12,535 nt of DNA. It comes from Actinomycetes bacterium. Its GTDB lineage: Bacteria > Actinomycetota > Acidimicrobiia > Acidimicrobiales > Bog-793. This document shows, in pieces, positions 1 through 7,246 of the stretch (positions are counted from its first letter, which is position 1; each line of letters opens with the position of its first letter). The stretch spans positions 1 to 12,535 of the forward strand of contig JAKAOD010000032.1 of the NCBI GenBank assembly GCA_021823365.1, in the 5' to 3' direction. The notes below the pieces were generated by a model, which searched no databases, was not told the DNA's origin, and saw nothing but the letters and a program-made list of their open reading frames with translations. Made by a program: the position numbers and the translations under genes.

Positions 1-492
1 CTCGCCGAACGGCTGCCGATCTACGAAAACGTGGCGCTGCTGCTGCGCTCGACCCTCGGCCACCTCGGCTGGGTGCACAGCAGCAAGGAGGTCGCCGTTG
101 CGCAGCAGTTCTTCAAGCGGCTGGACGTGAGGGCAGGCTCTGTACGCCAGAACGTCGGCGAGCTGAGCGGCGGGAACCAGCAGAAGGTGCTACTTGCCAA
201 GTGGCTGGCTACAAGTCCGCGGGTGCTGGTGCTCGACGAGCCGACGCGCGGTGTGGACGTGGGCGCGAAGGAGGAGATCCATCGCCTGATAGACCGGCTG
301 GCAGCTGAGGGTATGGGAATCCTTCTGATCTCCTCCGACTTGCCGGAGGTGCTCGCGCTGAGCGATCGCATCCTCGTCATACGCGAAGGTCGACTGGCAG
401 GAGAGCTCGCGCAGGGCTGCAGCGCCGAGGACGTGCTGCAGCTGGCGGTGCTGAGCACGGCCACCCCGGAGCGCGAGGCCGCCCGAGCATGA
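1..492 (+). CDS. Sugar ABC transporter ATP-binding protein, RbsA type, C-terminal part (5' truncated)
   Basis: This is the end of a cytoplasmic ATPase that powers a monosaccharide importer. The reading frame is open from base 1, so the first nucleotide-binding domain and the Walker A of the second lie upstream of the window. Visible are the region after the Q-loop (LAERLPIYENVAL), the ABC signature LSGGNQQK (about residues 55-62 of the fragment), Walker B with catalytic Glu in VLVLDEPTRGVDVGAK, and ISSDLPEV where classical ABC proteins carry the switch histidine. GVDVGAK and a Ser-Asp in place of the H-loop His are known for the second domain of RbsA/MglA/LsrA-type tandem ATPases, so this is a family trait and not decay. 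The TGA stop overlaps the next start as ATGA (489-492), indicating translational coupling with the permease. The family call is secure; the substrate is inferred from downstream genes. Confidence 0.95.
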   Translation, partial: LAERLPIYENVALLLRSTLGHLGWVHSSKEVAVAQQFFKRLDVRAGSVRQNVGELSGGNQQKVLLAKWLATSPRVLVLDEPTRGVDVGAKEEIHRLIDRLAAEGMGILLISSDLPEVLALSDRILVIREGRLAGELAQGCSAEDVLQLAVLSTATPEREAARA

Positions 493-1526
493 CGGCTCCC
501 TTTGCCATCGGGGCAGCCAAGGATCGGGGCGGCACGAGCCGCCTTGCCGCCCGCCTCGCGCGCTTCCGCGAGGCGGGGATCACGGTGCTGCTCATGGTGC
601 TCCTCGTCTCGGTACGCCTGGCGGCCCCGAGGTTCTGGTCGGTCTCGAACATCGAGATCATCGCCTCCTCGATCGCGCTCCTGCTCGTCGTGGCGGTCGG
701 CGAGACGGTGGTGATCCTCGGTCGGAACTTCGACCTGACGGTCGGTTCGACTGTCGGGCTCTCGGCGATGACCGTAGGCATGATCTTCAAGAGCCATTCC
801 TCGATGCCGACGATCGTCGCGATACTGATCGCGGTCGCTGTCGGGCTCCTCGTCGGAGCCATCAACGGGGTGATGATCGCCTACCTCAAGGTCTCGTCGG
901 TGGTGCTGACCCTTGGCATGCTGAGCGTGATCAGCGGCGCGATCTACCTCGTCGCCGCGGGAAACCAGGTCAACCCCTTCAACGTCCCACAGCGTTTCGT
1001 CGAGCTCTCGATCAACTCGCCGGTCGGCGTTCCCGTGATCGTCATCGTCGCAGTGGTCTTCGCCGCGGTGATCGAGTTGGGCCTGCGGTGGAGCCGCTTC
1101 GGCAGGTCGCTCTTCGCGTTCGGCAGCAACCCGGAGGCGGCCCAGCTTCGTGGCCTGTCGTCGGGGCGGCTCATCATCGCCTCGTTCGTCCTCAGCGGCG
1201 GGGCTGCGGGTCTCGGAGGCGCGATGTACCTCTCGCAGTACGGGCTCGTACAGGACACCGCCGGGGCGGGGATCGAGCTGCAGGCGATCACGATCGCGGT
1301 GGTCGGAGGCGTCAGCGTCTTCGGTGGATCGGGCTCGATCCTCGGCACAGCACTAGCCTGCGTCCTCCTCGGCTCGATGGCGAACGGCATCGCCGTCCTC
1401 GGATTCTCGTCGTTCTGGCAGGACGCCATGTACGGGATGCTGTTGATCCTCGCCGTCGTCGCCAGCGCCGTCAGCCGTCGGCTCCAAGCGTCGCGGGCAC
1501 TTGTCCGGCCGGAGCTCAAGCTATGA
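489..1526 (+). CDS. Sugar ABC transporter permease, RbsC/LsrC type (first of two)
   Basis: A 345-residue inner-membrane permease of the BPD_transp_2 family. Hydrophobic segments begin near residues 30, 55, 107 and 130, then about 180-198, 226-248 and 264-300, with a last one near 313-330; this fits the 8-10 helices usual for the family. The conserved FDLTVGSTVGL segment (81-91) follows TM2. The cytoplasmic coupling loop GRSLFAFGSNPEAAQLRG (205-222) contacts the ATPase, and VVGGVSVFGGSGSILG (271-286) is another family hallmark. The ATG start lies inside the upstream stop (ATGA), and its own stop overlaps the next permease start (1523-1526) in the same way. Two different permeases in tandem imply a heterodimeric channel, as in LsrCD or RhaPQ, rather than the RbsC homodimer. 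Length is normal and nothing is missing. Confidence 0.95.
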   Translation: MTAPFAIGAAKDRGGTSRLAARLARFREAGITVLLMVLLVSVRLAAPRFWSVSNIEIIASSIALLLVVAVGETVVILGRNFDLTVGSTVGLSAMTVGMIFKSHSSMPTIVAILIAVAVGLLVGAINGVMIAYLKVSSVVLTLGMLSVISGAIYLVAAGNQVNPFNVPQRFVELSINSPVGVPVIVIVAVVFAAVIELGLRWSRFGRSLFAFGSNPEAAQLRGLSSGRLIIASFVLSGGAAGLGGAMYLSQYGLVQDTAGAGIELQAITIAVVGGVSVFGGSGSILGTALACVLLGSMANGIAVLGFSSFWQDAMYGMLLILAVVASAVSRRLQASRALVRPELKL

Positions 1527-2608
1527 GCCGGCGGATCGCTCTCGAGCGCCTCGCAGGACTGCGCGAGGTCGTGACGTTCGCGCTGTTGGTGGCGGCGTCG
1601 GTCAGCTGCGCGCTTGCGAGCCCGGACTTCATCGGCGCGCTCAACTTCTCCTTCATCCTGACCAACGCCGTCGAGGTCGGCCTCATGGCGCTGCCGATGA
1701 CGATGCTGATCGTGATGGGTGAGGTCGATCTGTCGGTCGGGTCGACGCTCGGGATGTCGATGGCCGTGCTCGGCCTCCTCGTCCTGCACGGCACGCCCTT
1801 CCTGCTCGCAGCTCTGGTGGCCCTTCTCGTCGGTGCGGCCGCCGGGCTGGTGAACGGCGTGCTCTGCACGCTGTTTCGGCTGCCGTCGCTCGTGCTGACG
1901 CTCGGAACCTACGCCCTCTATCGCGGGCTCGCAGAGGTGCTCCTCGGCACGAACTCCGTCGCCACGTTCCCGAGCTGGTTCGTCGGTTGGAACACGCGGT
2001 ACCTCGTCGGCTACCTCACCTATACACAAGTCTTCTGGTTTGCCTGCACCCTTGTTGCGGTCGTCGTCCTGCACCAGCTCCGGTTCGGGAGGCTCGTCAC
2101 GTTCATCGGGGCCAACCCGCTCGCGGCCCGGTACTCGGGGATCCGCGTCGACCGCTATCGGATGCTCATCTTCACTGTCTCTGGGATCACTTCCGCGGTC
2201 GCGGGACTCATTCTCGTCTCGCGGCTCGGTTCGTTGGACAACACCGCCGGGAGCGGCTTCGAGCTGATCGTGATCACGGCCGTCCTGCTCGGCGGCACCG
2301 ACTTCCGGGGCGGTCGCGGCACCATACTCGGGAGCTTCCTCGCCATCTTGCTGATCAACGTCGTCGAGAACGGCCTCGAGCTGATCGGGATCTCGGCCCA
2401 GATCACCACCGCCATCATCGGCGCGCTGTTGGTCGGCTCGGTCCTGATCGAGCTCGCCACGACGGCCGGGCGGCGCAGGATGTCCTGGAGAAGGGTGGCC
2501 GGAAGCCTGGCACACGCGGTGGCCGCCGGTCCTGAATCGCCTCGATCAGAGGCACTGCAGCAGAGAGAGAAGGGGGAATCTGAACGCGTAGCTACGTCTA
2601 GCACCTAG
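1523..2608 (+). CDS. Sugar ABC transporter permease, RbsC/LsrD type (second of two)
   Basis: A 361-residue membrane permease of the same family as its neighbour but clearly diverged from it. It carries the family segment GEVDLSVGSTLGMS (66-79), the coupling loop GRLVTFIGANPLAARYSGIR (189-208) and LLGGTDFRGGRGTILGSF (255-272). The frame is open far upstream, but ATG 1523 is chosen because it overlaps the preceding stop as ATGA and gives a family-length protein starting MSRRIALERL, with the first helix beginning near residue 17. After the last helix (about 295-312) there is a hydrophilic tail of roughly 45 residues rich in Arg, Glu and Ser, longer than most family members. It should pair with the preceding permease and the RbsA-type ATPase. 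The 39-bp gap to the binding protein has a fresh ribosome binding site. Confidence 0.94.
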   Translation: MSRRIALERLAGLREVVTFALLVAASVSCALASPDFIGALNFSFILTNAVEVGLMALPMTMLIVMGEVDLSVGSTLGMSMAVLGLLVLHGTPFLLAALVALLVGAAAGLVNGVLCTLFRLPSLVLTLGTYALYRGLAEVLLGTNSVATFPSWFVGWNTRYLVGYLTYTQVFWFACTLVAVVVLHQLRFGRLVTFIGANPLAARYSGIRVDRYRMLIFTVSGITSAVAGLILVSRLGSLDNTAGSGFELIVITAVLLGGTDFRGGRGTILGSFLAILLINVVENGLELIGISAQITTAIIGALLVGSVLIELATTAGRRRMSWRRVAGSLAHAVAAGPESPRSEALQQREKGESERVATSST

Positions 2609-2636
2609 GCATCAGATTGAGATTTGCAGTCCTACG

Positions 2637-2645
2637 AAAGGGGAG
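2637..2645 (+). promoter_or_regulatory. Ribosome binding site fixing the binding-protein start
   Basis: The purine run AAAGGGGAG ends just before ATG 2648. A TTG at 2624 in the same frame would add eight residues but has no comparable Shine-Dalgarno and spoils the signal peptide, so 2648 is preferred. Confidence 0.75.
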
Positions 2646-2647
2646 AC

Positions 2648-3703
2648 ATGAGTAGGTCAACACCCGGCGTCCGGGCCAAGGCGATCGGCGCGTCGATCGG
2701 CGCGGGAGTCTTGGCGCTCACCGGCTTGTCGTTGTCGACGAGCGCCGCCGCGAGCAGCCTCGTGAAGCGGAGCTCCAGCTTCACCGTCGATTTCATCGAG
2801 ACCCAGACCGGAATTCCCTACTACAACCCGATAATCAGCGGGATCAAGCAGGAGTCGGCAAAGCTGGGCATCTCCTACCAGGTCACCGGGCCTGCAGTGC
2901 CGGGCTCGTCAGCCCAGATCCCGGACATCCAGCAGGCGATCGTCAAGCACGTCGGCGCCATCCTGATCAACCCCGACAGCCCGACCGCGATCCTGCCAGC
3001 GCTCCGCCAGGCGAAAGCCGCGGGGATCAAGATCGTCGAGATCAACGACAACTCGCTGCCTGAGAGCGTCCGAGTCGCCGGCGTCACTGCCCTGAACTAC
3101 GGGCTCATCCCGGCCGCCCAGATGACCCAGCTCGGCCAGCTGATGCACTATGCGGGTGACTTCGCGGTGCTCAGCGCGTCGAGCACCTCGGTGTTCCAGA
3201 ACCAGATGATCGCGGGCTATGAGCAGCTGTTGAAGACGGATCCGAAGTTCAAGAACATGCATCTCGTGAAGATCGCCTACGGCAACGACGAGTCGCAGCT
3301 CAGCTTCAACCAGACGACAGCTCTCTTGACGGAGTTCCCGAACCTGAAGGCGATCACCTCGCCGACTACCGTCGGCTTGGCGGCAGCCGCACAGGCGATC
3401 GATTCGGCGCACAAGGCCGGCAAGATCATCATCACCGGACTCGGCGAGCCCGACGAGATGAAGAAGTTCATCCTCAACGGGACGGTGAAGGAGTACCAGC
3501 TGTGGGATCCGACCTACATGGGCGTGATCGCGACCTATATGGCCTACGAAGCGTCCAAGGGTGTCAGCTTCCTGCCTGGCAAGCGCTTCAGCGTGCCCGG
3601 CGCGGGGCTGGGAGCGCTGACGGTCGCGCACGATGGTGACGTCTGGGCGGCGCCCGGTCTTACGACCTTCGACAAGGCAAACGTGAACGAGTACAACTTC
3701 TAG
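2648..3703 (+). CDS. Periplasmic-binding-protein-like sugar receptor, LsrB/RhaS type
   Basis: A 351-residue exported receptor that delivers sugar to the two upstream permeases. The N-terminus has basic residues (R3, R9, K11), a hydrophobic core to about residue 30 and an Ala-rich likely signal peptidase I site near TSAAA-SS (31-37). No lipobox cysteine is present. The mature part has the type-1 periplasmic binding fold: ILINPDSPTAILPALRQAKA (105-124) and NGTVKEYQLWD (277-287) resemble LsrB and RhaS, and the end FDKANVNEYNF matches the characteristic FNKENI-like, Asp/Asn-Phe C-terminus I recall from LsrB. Judged from memory, LsrB residues that bind AI-2 (Lys35, Asp116, Asp166) align with Thr, Asn/Asp and Phe here, so AI-2 is unlikely. 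With the rhamnonate-dehydratase-like gene next door, rhamnose or a similar sugar is the better guess. Start chosen by the ribosome binding site and signal peptide. Confidence 0.9.
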   Translation: MSRSTPGVRAKAIGASIGAGVLALTGLSLSTSAAASSLVKRSSSFTVDFIETQTGIPYYNPIISGIKQESAKLGISYQVTGPAVPGSSAQIPDIQQAIVKHVGAILINPDSPTAILPALRQAKAAGIKIVEINDNSLPESVRVAGVTALNYGLIPAAQMTQLGQLMHYAGDFAVLSASSTSVFQNQMIAGYEQLLKTDPKFKNMHLVKIAYGNDESQLSFNQTTALLTEFPNLKAITSPTTVGLAAAAQAIDSAHKAGKIIITGLGEPDEMKKFILNGTVKEYQLWDPTYMGVIATYMAYEASKGVSFLPGKRFSVPGAGLGALTVAHDGDVWAAPGLTTFDKANVNEYNF

Positions 3704-3720
3704 CGAGGCACGCACGCGTA

Positions 3721-3744
3721 CCCCGGCACGAGGTCGTGTCGGGG
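3721..3744 (+). other. Intercistronic hairpin between binding-protein and dehydratase genes
   Basis: CCCCGGCACG pairs with CGTGTCGGGG over 10 bp (one G-U pair) around an AGGT tetraloop. There is no T-run after it, so it is more likely a 3'-end stabiliser or partial attenuator for the binding-protein mRNA than a full terminator. Such hairpins commonly follow binding-protein genes and raise their expression over the rest of the operon. Confidence 0.55.
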
Positions 3745-3765
3745 AACGCGGCGATCCACCCTGGT

Positions 3766-3776
3766 AGAGGAAGGGG
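3766..3776 (+). promoter_or_regulatory. Ribosome binding site of the dehydratase gene
   Basis: AGAGGAAGGGG ends five bases before ATG 3782. It is a strong Shine-Dalgarno sequence and fixes the start. Confidence 0.7.
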
Positions 3777-3781
3777 CTTGC

Positions 3782-4924
3782 ATGCAGATTCGGTCGGTGG
3801 AGCTGCTTGTCACACCGATGGCCGGCAATTGGCTGACTGAGCGTGTGATCGCCAACCCGATGTCGGCGTACCCGGAGTACGCAGAGCGTCGCAGCAGCTG
3901 GTACCGCCTCCAGAGCGCCGGAGTGGTGGTGATCACCGTCGATGACGGGACGAGCGGCTATGGCTTCGTCGGTGGGGCGAAGGCCTCTGCATGCGCAGCG
4001 ATGCTGGATGAGCAAGTGCGTGACCTCGTGGTGGGCAAGAGCTGCTTCGACACCGAACTGATCAGCGAGCAGTGCTATCGCGCCACTGTCATGTACGGGC
4101 AGGGTGGCGCCGCGGCCTGTCTCGCGTCAGGCATCGACATCGCGCTCTGGGACGTGAAGGGCAAGCTTCTCGGCCGTCCCGTCTACGACCTCCTCGGCGG
4201 AAAGACCAGGGATGCGCTCTTGCCCTATTTGACGAGCTTCGACGCCGCGCTCCTCGAGAGATACGGGATCCGGGACGTGAAGGTGGCGATGCCGTACGGG
4301 CCGAGCGCGGGTGAGGAAGGCCGACGCAAGAACGAGTCGCTCGTGGCGGCCACGCGCGAAGCCATCGGACCCTCCGGGTTCATCTCTCTCGACTGCTATA
4401 TGGCCTGGGACGTGCCGTACACGATCGAAATGGCGCGCCGCCTTCGTGACTACGAGATATCCTGGATCGAGGAGCCGGTCCTCCCAGAGCAGGTGCTGAG
4501 CTATCGGCGAATCGTCGACGCCGTGGACTGCCTCGTCTCGGGTGGGGAGCACAGCTTCACGCTGGAGACGCTGCGGCGCCTCATCGTCGATGGTGGCGTC
4601 CACATCGTCCAGCCGGACATCTACAGGGCCGGCGGGCCAACGGTATTGAAGAAGGTTGCAGCCATTGCCGAGGCCTACGGCTGCCGACTCATCTCGCACG
4701 GAGTGGGCCTGCCTACCTACCACTTCATGATCTCCAACCCTCCCGACGTGTCTCCGCGCTGTGAGTTTCTCGACATCTATGCGGGAAGCGACGCTGGCTG
4801 GGTGCTCGACAATGAGCCTGCGCCGGTTGGTGGCAAGCTTGAGCTTCCGGAGACACCTGGCTTCGGCTACACGCTCAACAAGCAGGTGTTCGCCGAGCAG
4901 CTACCGGTCTCGCCAATATGGTAG
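3782..4924 (+). CDS. Enolase-superfamily sugar-acid dehydratase, L-rhamnonate dehydratase-like
   Basis: A 380-residue cytoplasmic enzyme of the mandelate racemase subgroup, which abstracts the proton next to a carboxylate and eliminates water to give a 2-keto-3-deoxy acid. Magnesium ligands are visible as D204 (LDCYMAWD), E230 (WIEEP) and E256 (GGEHSF). The general base dyad is D279 (VQPD) with H306 (SHG), and H257 corresponds to the second active-site His of RhmD. Spacings D204-E230 (26) and D279-H306 (27) equal those of E. coli RhmD as I recall it. The segment NPMSAYPEYAERRSSW (25-40) and GPSAGEEGRRKN also follow RhmD. The N-terminal loop has GNW where E. coli RhmD has NHW, so the substrate may differ (another deoxy or C6/C5 aldonate). 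It closes the transporter operon, suggesting non-phosphorylative sugar breakdown. Superfamily call is firm; the exact acid is not. Confidence 0.88.
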   Translation: MQIRSVELLVTPMAGNWLTERVIANPMSAYPEYAERRSSWYRLQSAGVVVITVDDGTSGYGFVGGAKASACAAMLDEQVRDLVVGKSCFDTELISEQCYRATVMYGQGGAAACLASGIDIALWDVKGKLLGRPVYDLLGGKTRDALLPYLTSFDAALLERYGIRDVKVAMPYGPSAGEEGRRKNESLVAATREAIGPSGFISLDCYMAWDVPYTIEMARRLRDYEISWIEEPVLPEQVLSYRRIVDAVDCLVSGGEHSFTLETLRRLIVDGGVHIVQPDIYRAGGPTVLKKVAAIAEAYGCRLISHGVGLPTYHFMISNPPDVSPRCEFLDIYAGSDAGWVLDNEPAPVGGKLELPETPGFGYTLNKQVFAEQLPVSPIW

Positions 4925-5326
4925 AGGAGTTGCGCCTGTCACTCTCTGAGACCCCAGGTCGAGAAGCCGAAGCCCGCACGGCCTCCTTGGAGCGCGCCTG
5001 GGAGCCGGTCAATGTCGCAGGGCCCGAGGTCGGTCACGCTGCGTGTCCTGCGACCGAGCATGCACGTGAGAAGACGTCCGTGTGGTGAGATCGGCCAGCG
5101 CAGCAGGAGGCCGCTGATCGGTGCTTGTGGCCGGCACGAAGGCGAGTCGACGCGCCCGATGGATAGGACTGCGCGCCGGATGCGGCGGAGAGCTACAAGC
5201 CGAGAAGCGTGAACGGCGACTCGGGGCGACGAGCCACCGAGCGAAGCGCCTGGACGATGTTGGTCGATCCGCGAGCCGCAGCACTCGGCCAGCACCTCGG
5301 CAGAGAGCCCGTAACGGTCACCGGGG
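4925..5326. other. Convergent intergenic region, no intact gene
   Basis: These 402 bases lie between two convergent operons. I see no clear rho-independent terminator and no RNA gene. Two weak coding signals exist: a 56-codon + strand frame beginning inside the dehydratase stop (4918-5088), and a minus-strand stretch (about 5193-5320) that reads as protein only if a frame change is allowed. Neither has a recognisable domain. The remaining open frames are Arg/Ser-rich and look like GC-driven shadows. Confidence 0.5.
5193..5320 (-). pseudogene. Possible remnant of a gene following the MalG-like permease
   Basis: Reading the minus strand just after the permease stop, one frame gives GDRYGLSAEVLAE. 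Shortly after, a different frame gives RGSTNIVQALRSVARRPE, then SPFTLLGL and a TAG stop at 5195-5193. Both pieces use mostly G/C-ending codons and look like normal protein, as the C-terminus of a longer enzyme with a frameshift between them might. No start codon and no family could be identified. It could also be chance in GC-rich DNA; confidence is low. Confidence 0.22.
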
Positions 5327-6214
5327 CTACTTGAGCCCTGTGCGGGACGCGCCCTTTACGAAGTACTTCTGGCCGAGGAAGAACACCACGAGCACCGGGA
5401 CGATGAATATCACCGACGCGGCCATCAGGTAGTTGTAGGCCGTGAAGTGCGTGCTCTGGTACTGCTGCAAGCCAATGGAGAGGGTGAAGACGCTCGTGTT
5501 GGTGAGGAACAGCAGCGGCCCGATGAAGGCCGTCCAGGACGCGAGCGTCGTCATGATCACGACGGTCGCGATCACCGGCCGCGCGAGCGGCTGCACGATG
5601 CGCAGCAAGATGCGCAGGTGGCCCGCCCCGTCGATGCGTGCCGCCTCGATGACCTCACGGGGGATGCCGGCGAAGAACTGCCGCAGCAGGAAGATCGCAA
5701 GCGCGGACGAGAAGTAGGGAGTCACGAACTCCCCCACGACCGGTGGCGCCGCCAGGGGCAGCAGCGACCCGATCCAGCCGATGTGCTTGAAGATGATGTA
5801 CCAGGGGATCATCACCGCTGGGAACGGCAACATGATGCTGCCGAGGACGACGGCGAAGGCCGGATTCCTTCCGCGCCAGCGCATGATGGACAGGGCATAT
5901 GCGGCCGGCACGCAGGACAGCAGCGTACCAACGATCGTCGCCGCGGTGATGATCGCCGAGTTCGTGAAATACGTGCCGAAGGGGATGTAGTGCAGCGTCT
6001 GGCTGTAGTTGGCGAACTTGAGGTGGCTTGGCACCAGGCTCGGCGGCGTCTTGAAGATGTCACCGTTCGACTTGAGCGAGCTGGACAGCATCCACAGCAG
6101 CGGGACGAGGAACGCGAGCGCGACGAGCGCACCGGCGAGCGTGCGCAGCCAGCTGGCGAGCCGGCGCAGCTCCGGCGAGGCCGGTCCGCGGCGCGCGGCG
6201 GGGACGGTGCTCAT
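5327..6214 (-). CDS. Carbohydrate ABC transporter permease, MalG type
   Basis: A 295-residue inner-membrane permease of the MalG/BPD_transp_1 family (CUT1 importers for oligosaccharides and modified sugars). Helices are apparent near residues 25-45, 84-108, 117-140, 148-178, 214-236 and 262-282. The cytoplasmic EAA loop that docks on the ATPase is EVIEAARIDGAGHLRILLRI (187-206), with the classic invariant Gly in DGAG. The C-terminus QKYFVKGASRTGLK is the typical MalG ending, in which the last residues after FVKG reach the ATPase. The frame is open much further upstream, but ATG 6214 overlaps the MalF-like stop as ATGA (6211-6214) and gives the usual family length. It is the last intact gene of the minus-strand operon. 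Substrate cannot be read from the sequence. Confidence 0.95.
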   Translation of the reverse strand: MSTVPAARRGPASPELRRLASWLRTLAGALVALAFLVPLLWMLSSSLKSNGDIFKTPPSLVPSHLKFANYSQTLHYIPFGTYFTNSAIITAATIVGTLLSCVPAAYALSIMRWRGRNPAFAVVLGSIMLPFPAVMIPWYIIFKHIGWIGSLLPLAAPPVVGEFVTPYFSSALAIFLLRQFFAGIPREVIEAARIDGAGHLRILLRIVQPLARPVIATVVIMTTLASWTAFIGPLLFLTNTSVFTLSIGLQQYQSTHFTAYNYLMAASVIFIVPVLVVFFLGQKYFVKGASRTGLK

Positions 6215-7224
6215 GCTTCGAGCTTGCGGCTGACGAGGAAGAAGAGCCCGGTGACGATCCCGGACGCGACGAGCAGCATGACCGACATCGCCGCCGCCTC
6301 GCCCATGTGCAGGTAGCCGAAGGCCTGTTCGTAGATGTACAGGGCGTAGGTGAGCGTCGAGTTCGCCGGTGCGCCGAGGTCGTTCGGGCTGACGACGAAG
6401 GCCTGCTCGAAGAACTGGAAGTAGAACAGTGTGGCGATGACGACGTTGTAGAGGATCACCGGGCGCAGAAGCGGCAGCGTGATCCGCCGGAATGCCGCCC
6501 AGCGCCCCGCCCCGTCGACGGCGGCGGCCTCTTGCAGCTCGGAGGGGATCTCCTGGAGCGCTGCGAGGAAGGTGATCATGATCTGGCCGATCGCGCCCCA
6601 GAGCACCATCATCAGCAGCGCGTACTGAGCGAATCTGGGGTCGTCGAGCCAGCCGATCTCGTGCACTCCGAGGTAGCCGAGCAGATCGTTCAACAGCCCG
6701 TACTGCGGGTTCAAGATGAAGATCCACACGATCGCCGTCGCGACCGGTGGGACGACCGCTGGCATGAACATGACCGTGCGAAACGCCCGCGTGAGACGAT
6801 CCTGACGGTTGAGCAGCACCGCCGTGCCGAGCCCCATGACGGTGCCGGCGACGACACCGACGACGGTGAGGAACAACGTGTTCCGCACCGACTGCAAGAA
6901 GACCGGATCGGCGAACAGGGTCTTGTAGTTCGACCATCCGACGAAGCTCGGTGGCGTGAGCAGGTTGTAGTTGGTGAAGCTCCAGTAGAGCGCCAGCGCG
7001 ATCGGCAAGGTGACGAGCCCGAGGAAGCCGACCGCCCACGGGCTCATGAACAGCAGCGCCGAGCGACCGTCGCTGGTCGCTGTGCGTCGGCAGCCAGGGC
7101 GGTGAGCGCCGCCTGGGACGGGACTGGCGCGCCGGTGGGCGGAGCGACGGCCCGAGCCGGATGCCGCCGGCTGCTCGCCCGCAAGCCCCGGCCCGGCTGG
7201 GCCCGGCGCCAGCCCGCCGATCAC
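6211..7224 (-). CDS. Carbohydrate ABC transporter permease, MalF/UgpA type
   Basis: The 337-residue partner permease of the MalG-like protein. From residue 57 the sequence matches the family: LLFMSPWAVGFLGLVTLPIA (57-76) as first helix, FTNYNLL, SFVGWSNYKTLF, then the EAA loop ELQEAAAVDGAGRWAAFRRI (229-248), and helices near 116-138, 155-172, 200-220, 258-275 and 307-332. The first 55 residues are Gly/Pro/Ala/Arg-rich and likely disordered. The GTG start has no Shine-Dalgarno of its own. It overlaps, as GTGA (7224-7221), the stop of a 7-codon mini-ORF (7244-7221) that does have one. Alternatives are initiation at ATG 7047 (278 residues) or a one-base indel joining ATG 7244 to this frame. Function is clear; the N-terminus is not. 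Confidence 0.92.
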   Translation of the reverse strand: MIGGLAPGPAGPGLAGEQPAASGSGRRSAHRRASPVPGGAHRPGCRRTATSDGRSALLFMSPWAVGFLGLVTLPIALALYWSFTNYNLLTPPSFVGWSNYKTLFADPVFLQSVRNTLFLTVVGVVAGTVMGLGTAVLLNRQDRLTRAFRTVMFMPAVVPPVATAIVWIFILNPQYGLLNDLLGYLGVHEIGWLDDPRFAQYALLMMVLWGAIGQIMITFLAALQEIPSELQEAAAVDGAGRWAAFRRITLPLLRPVILYNVVIATLFYFQFFEQAFVVSPNDLGAPANSTLTYALYIYEQAFGYLHMGEAAAMSVMLLVASGIVTGLFFLVSRKLEA

Positions 7225-7244
7225 CGTGCCGCTGCGTCGCGCAT
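7221..7244 (-). other. Seven-codon mini-ORF coupling binding-protein and permease genes
   Basis: Directly after the binding-protein stop, ATG 7244 is preceded by AGGTGGG about six to seven bases upstream and encodes MRDAAAR before TGA. That stop overlaps the annotated GTG start of the permease. It is either a reinitiation leader or the displaced true N-terminus of the permease if one base is missing from the sequence. Confidence 0.4.
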
Positions 7245-7246
7245 GC

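Noticed and set aside
1088..1522. Upstream extension of the second permease frame
   Set aside because: It overlaps the first permease in another frame and reads as Arg-rich nonsense; the ATGA overlap at 1523 gives the proper start.
944..2515. Long minus-strand open frame (523 codons) opposite the two permeases
   Set aside because: It is Asp/Arg/Gln-rich shadow code antiparallel to two clearly conserved permeases; a common artefact of GC-rich genes.
1..4924. Full Lsr autoinducer-2 operon
   Set aside because: Gene order matches lsrACDB, but receptor contact residues differ and a sugar-acid dehydratase, not LsrF/LsrG, follows.
5447..6316. Plus-strand open frame of 289 codons opposite the MalG-like gene
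   Set aside because: Composition is highly charged and repetitive with no domain; the minus strand carries full MalG family motifs.
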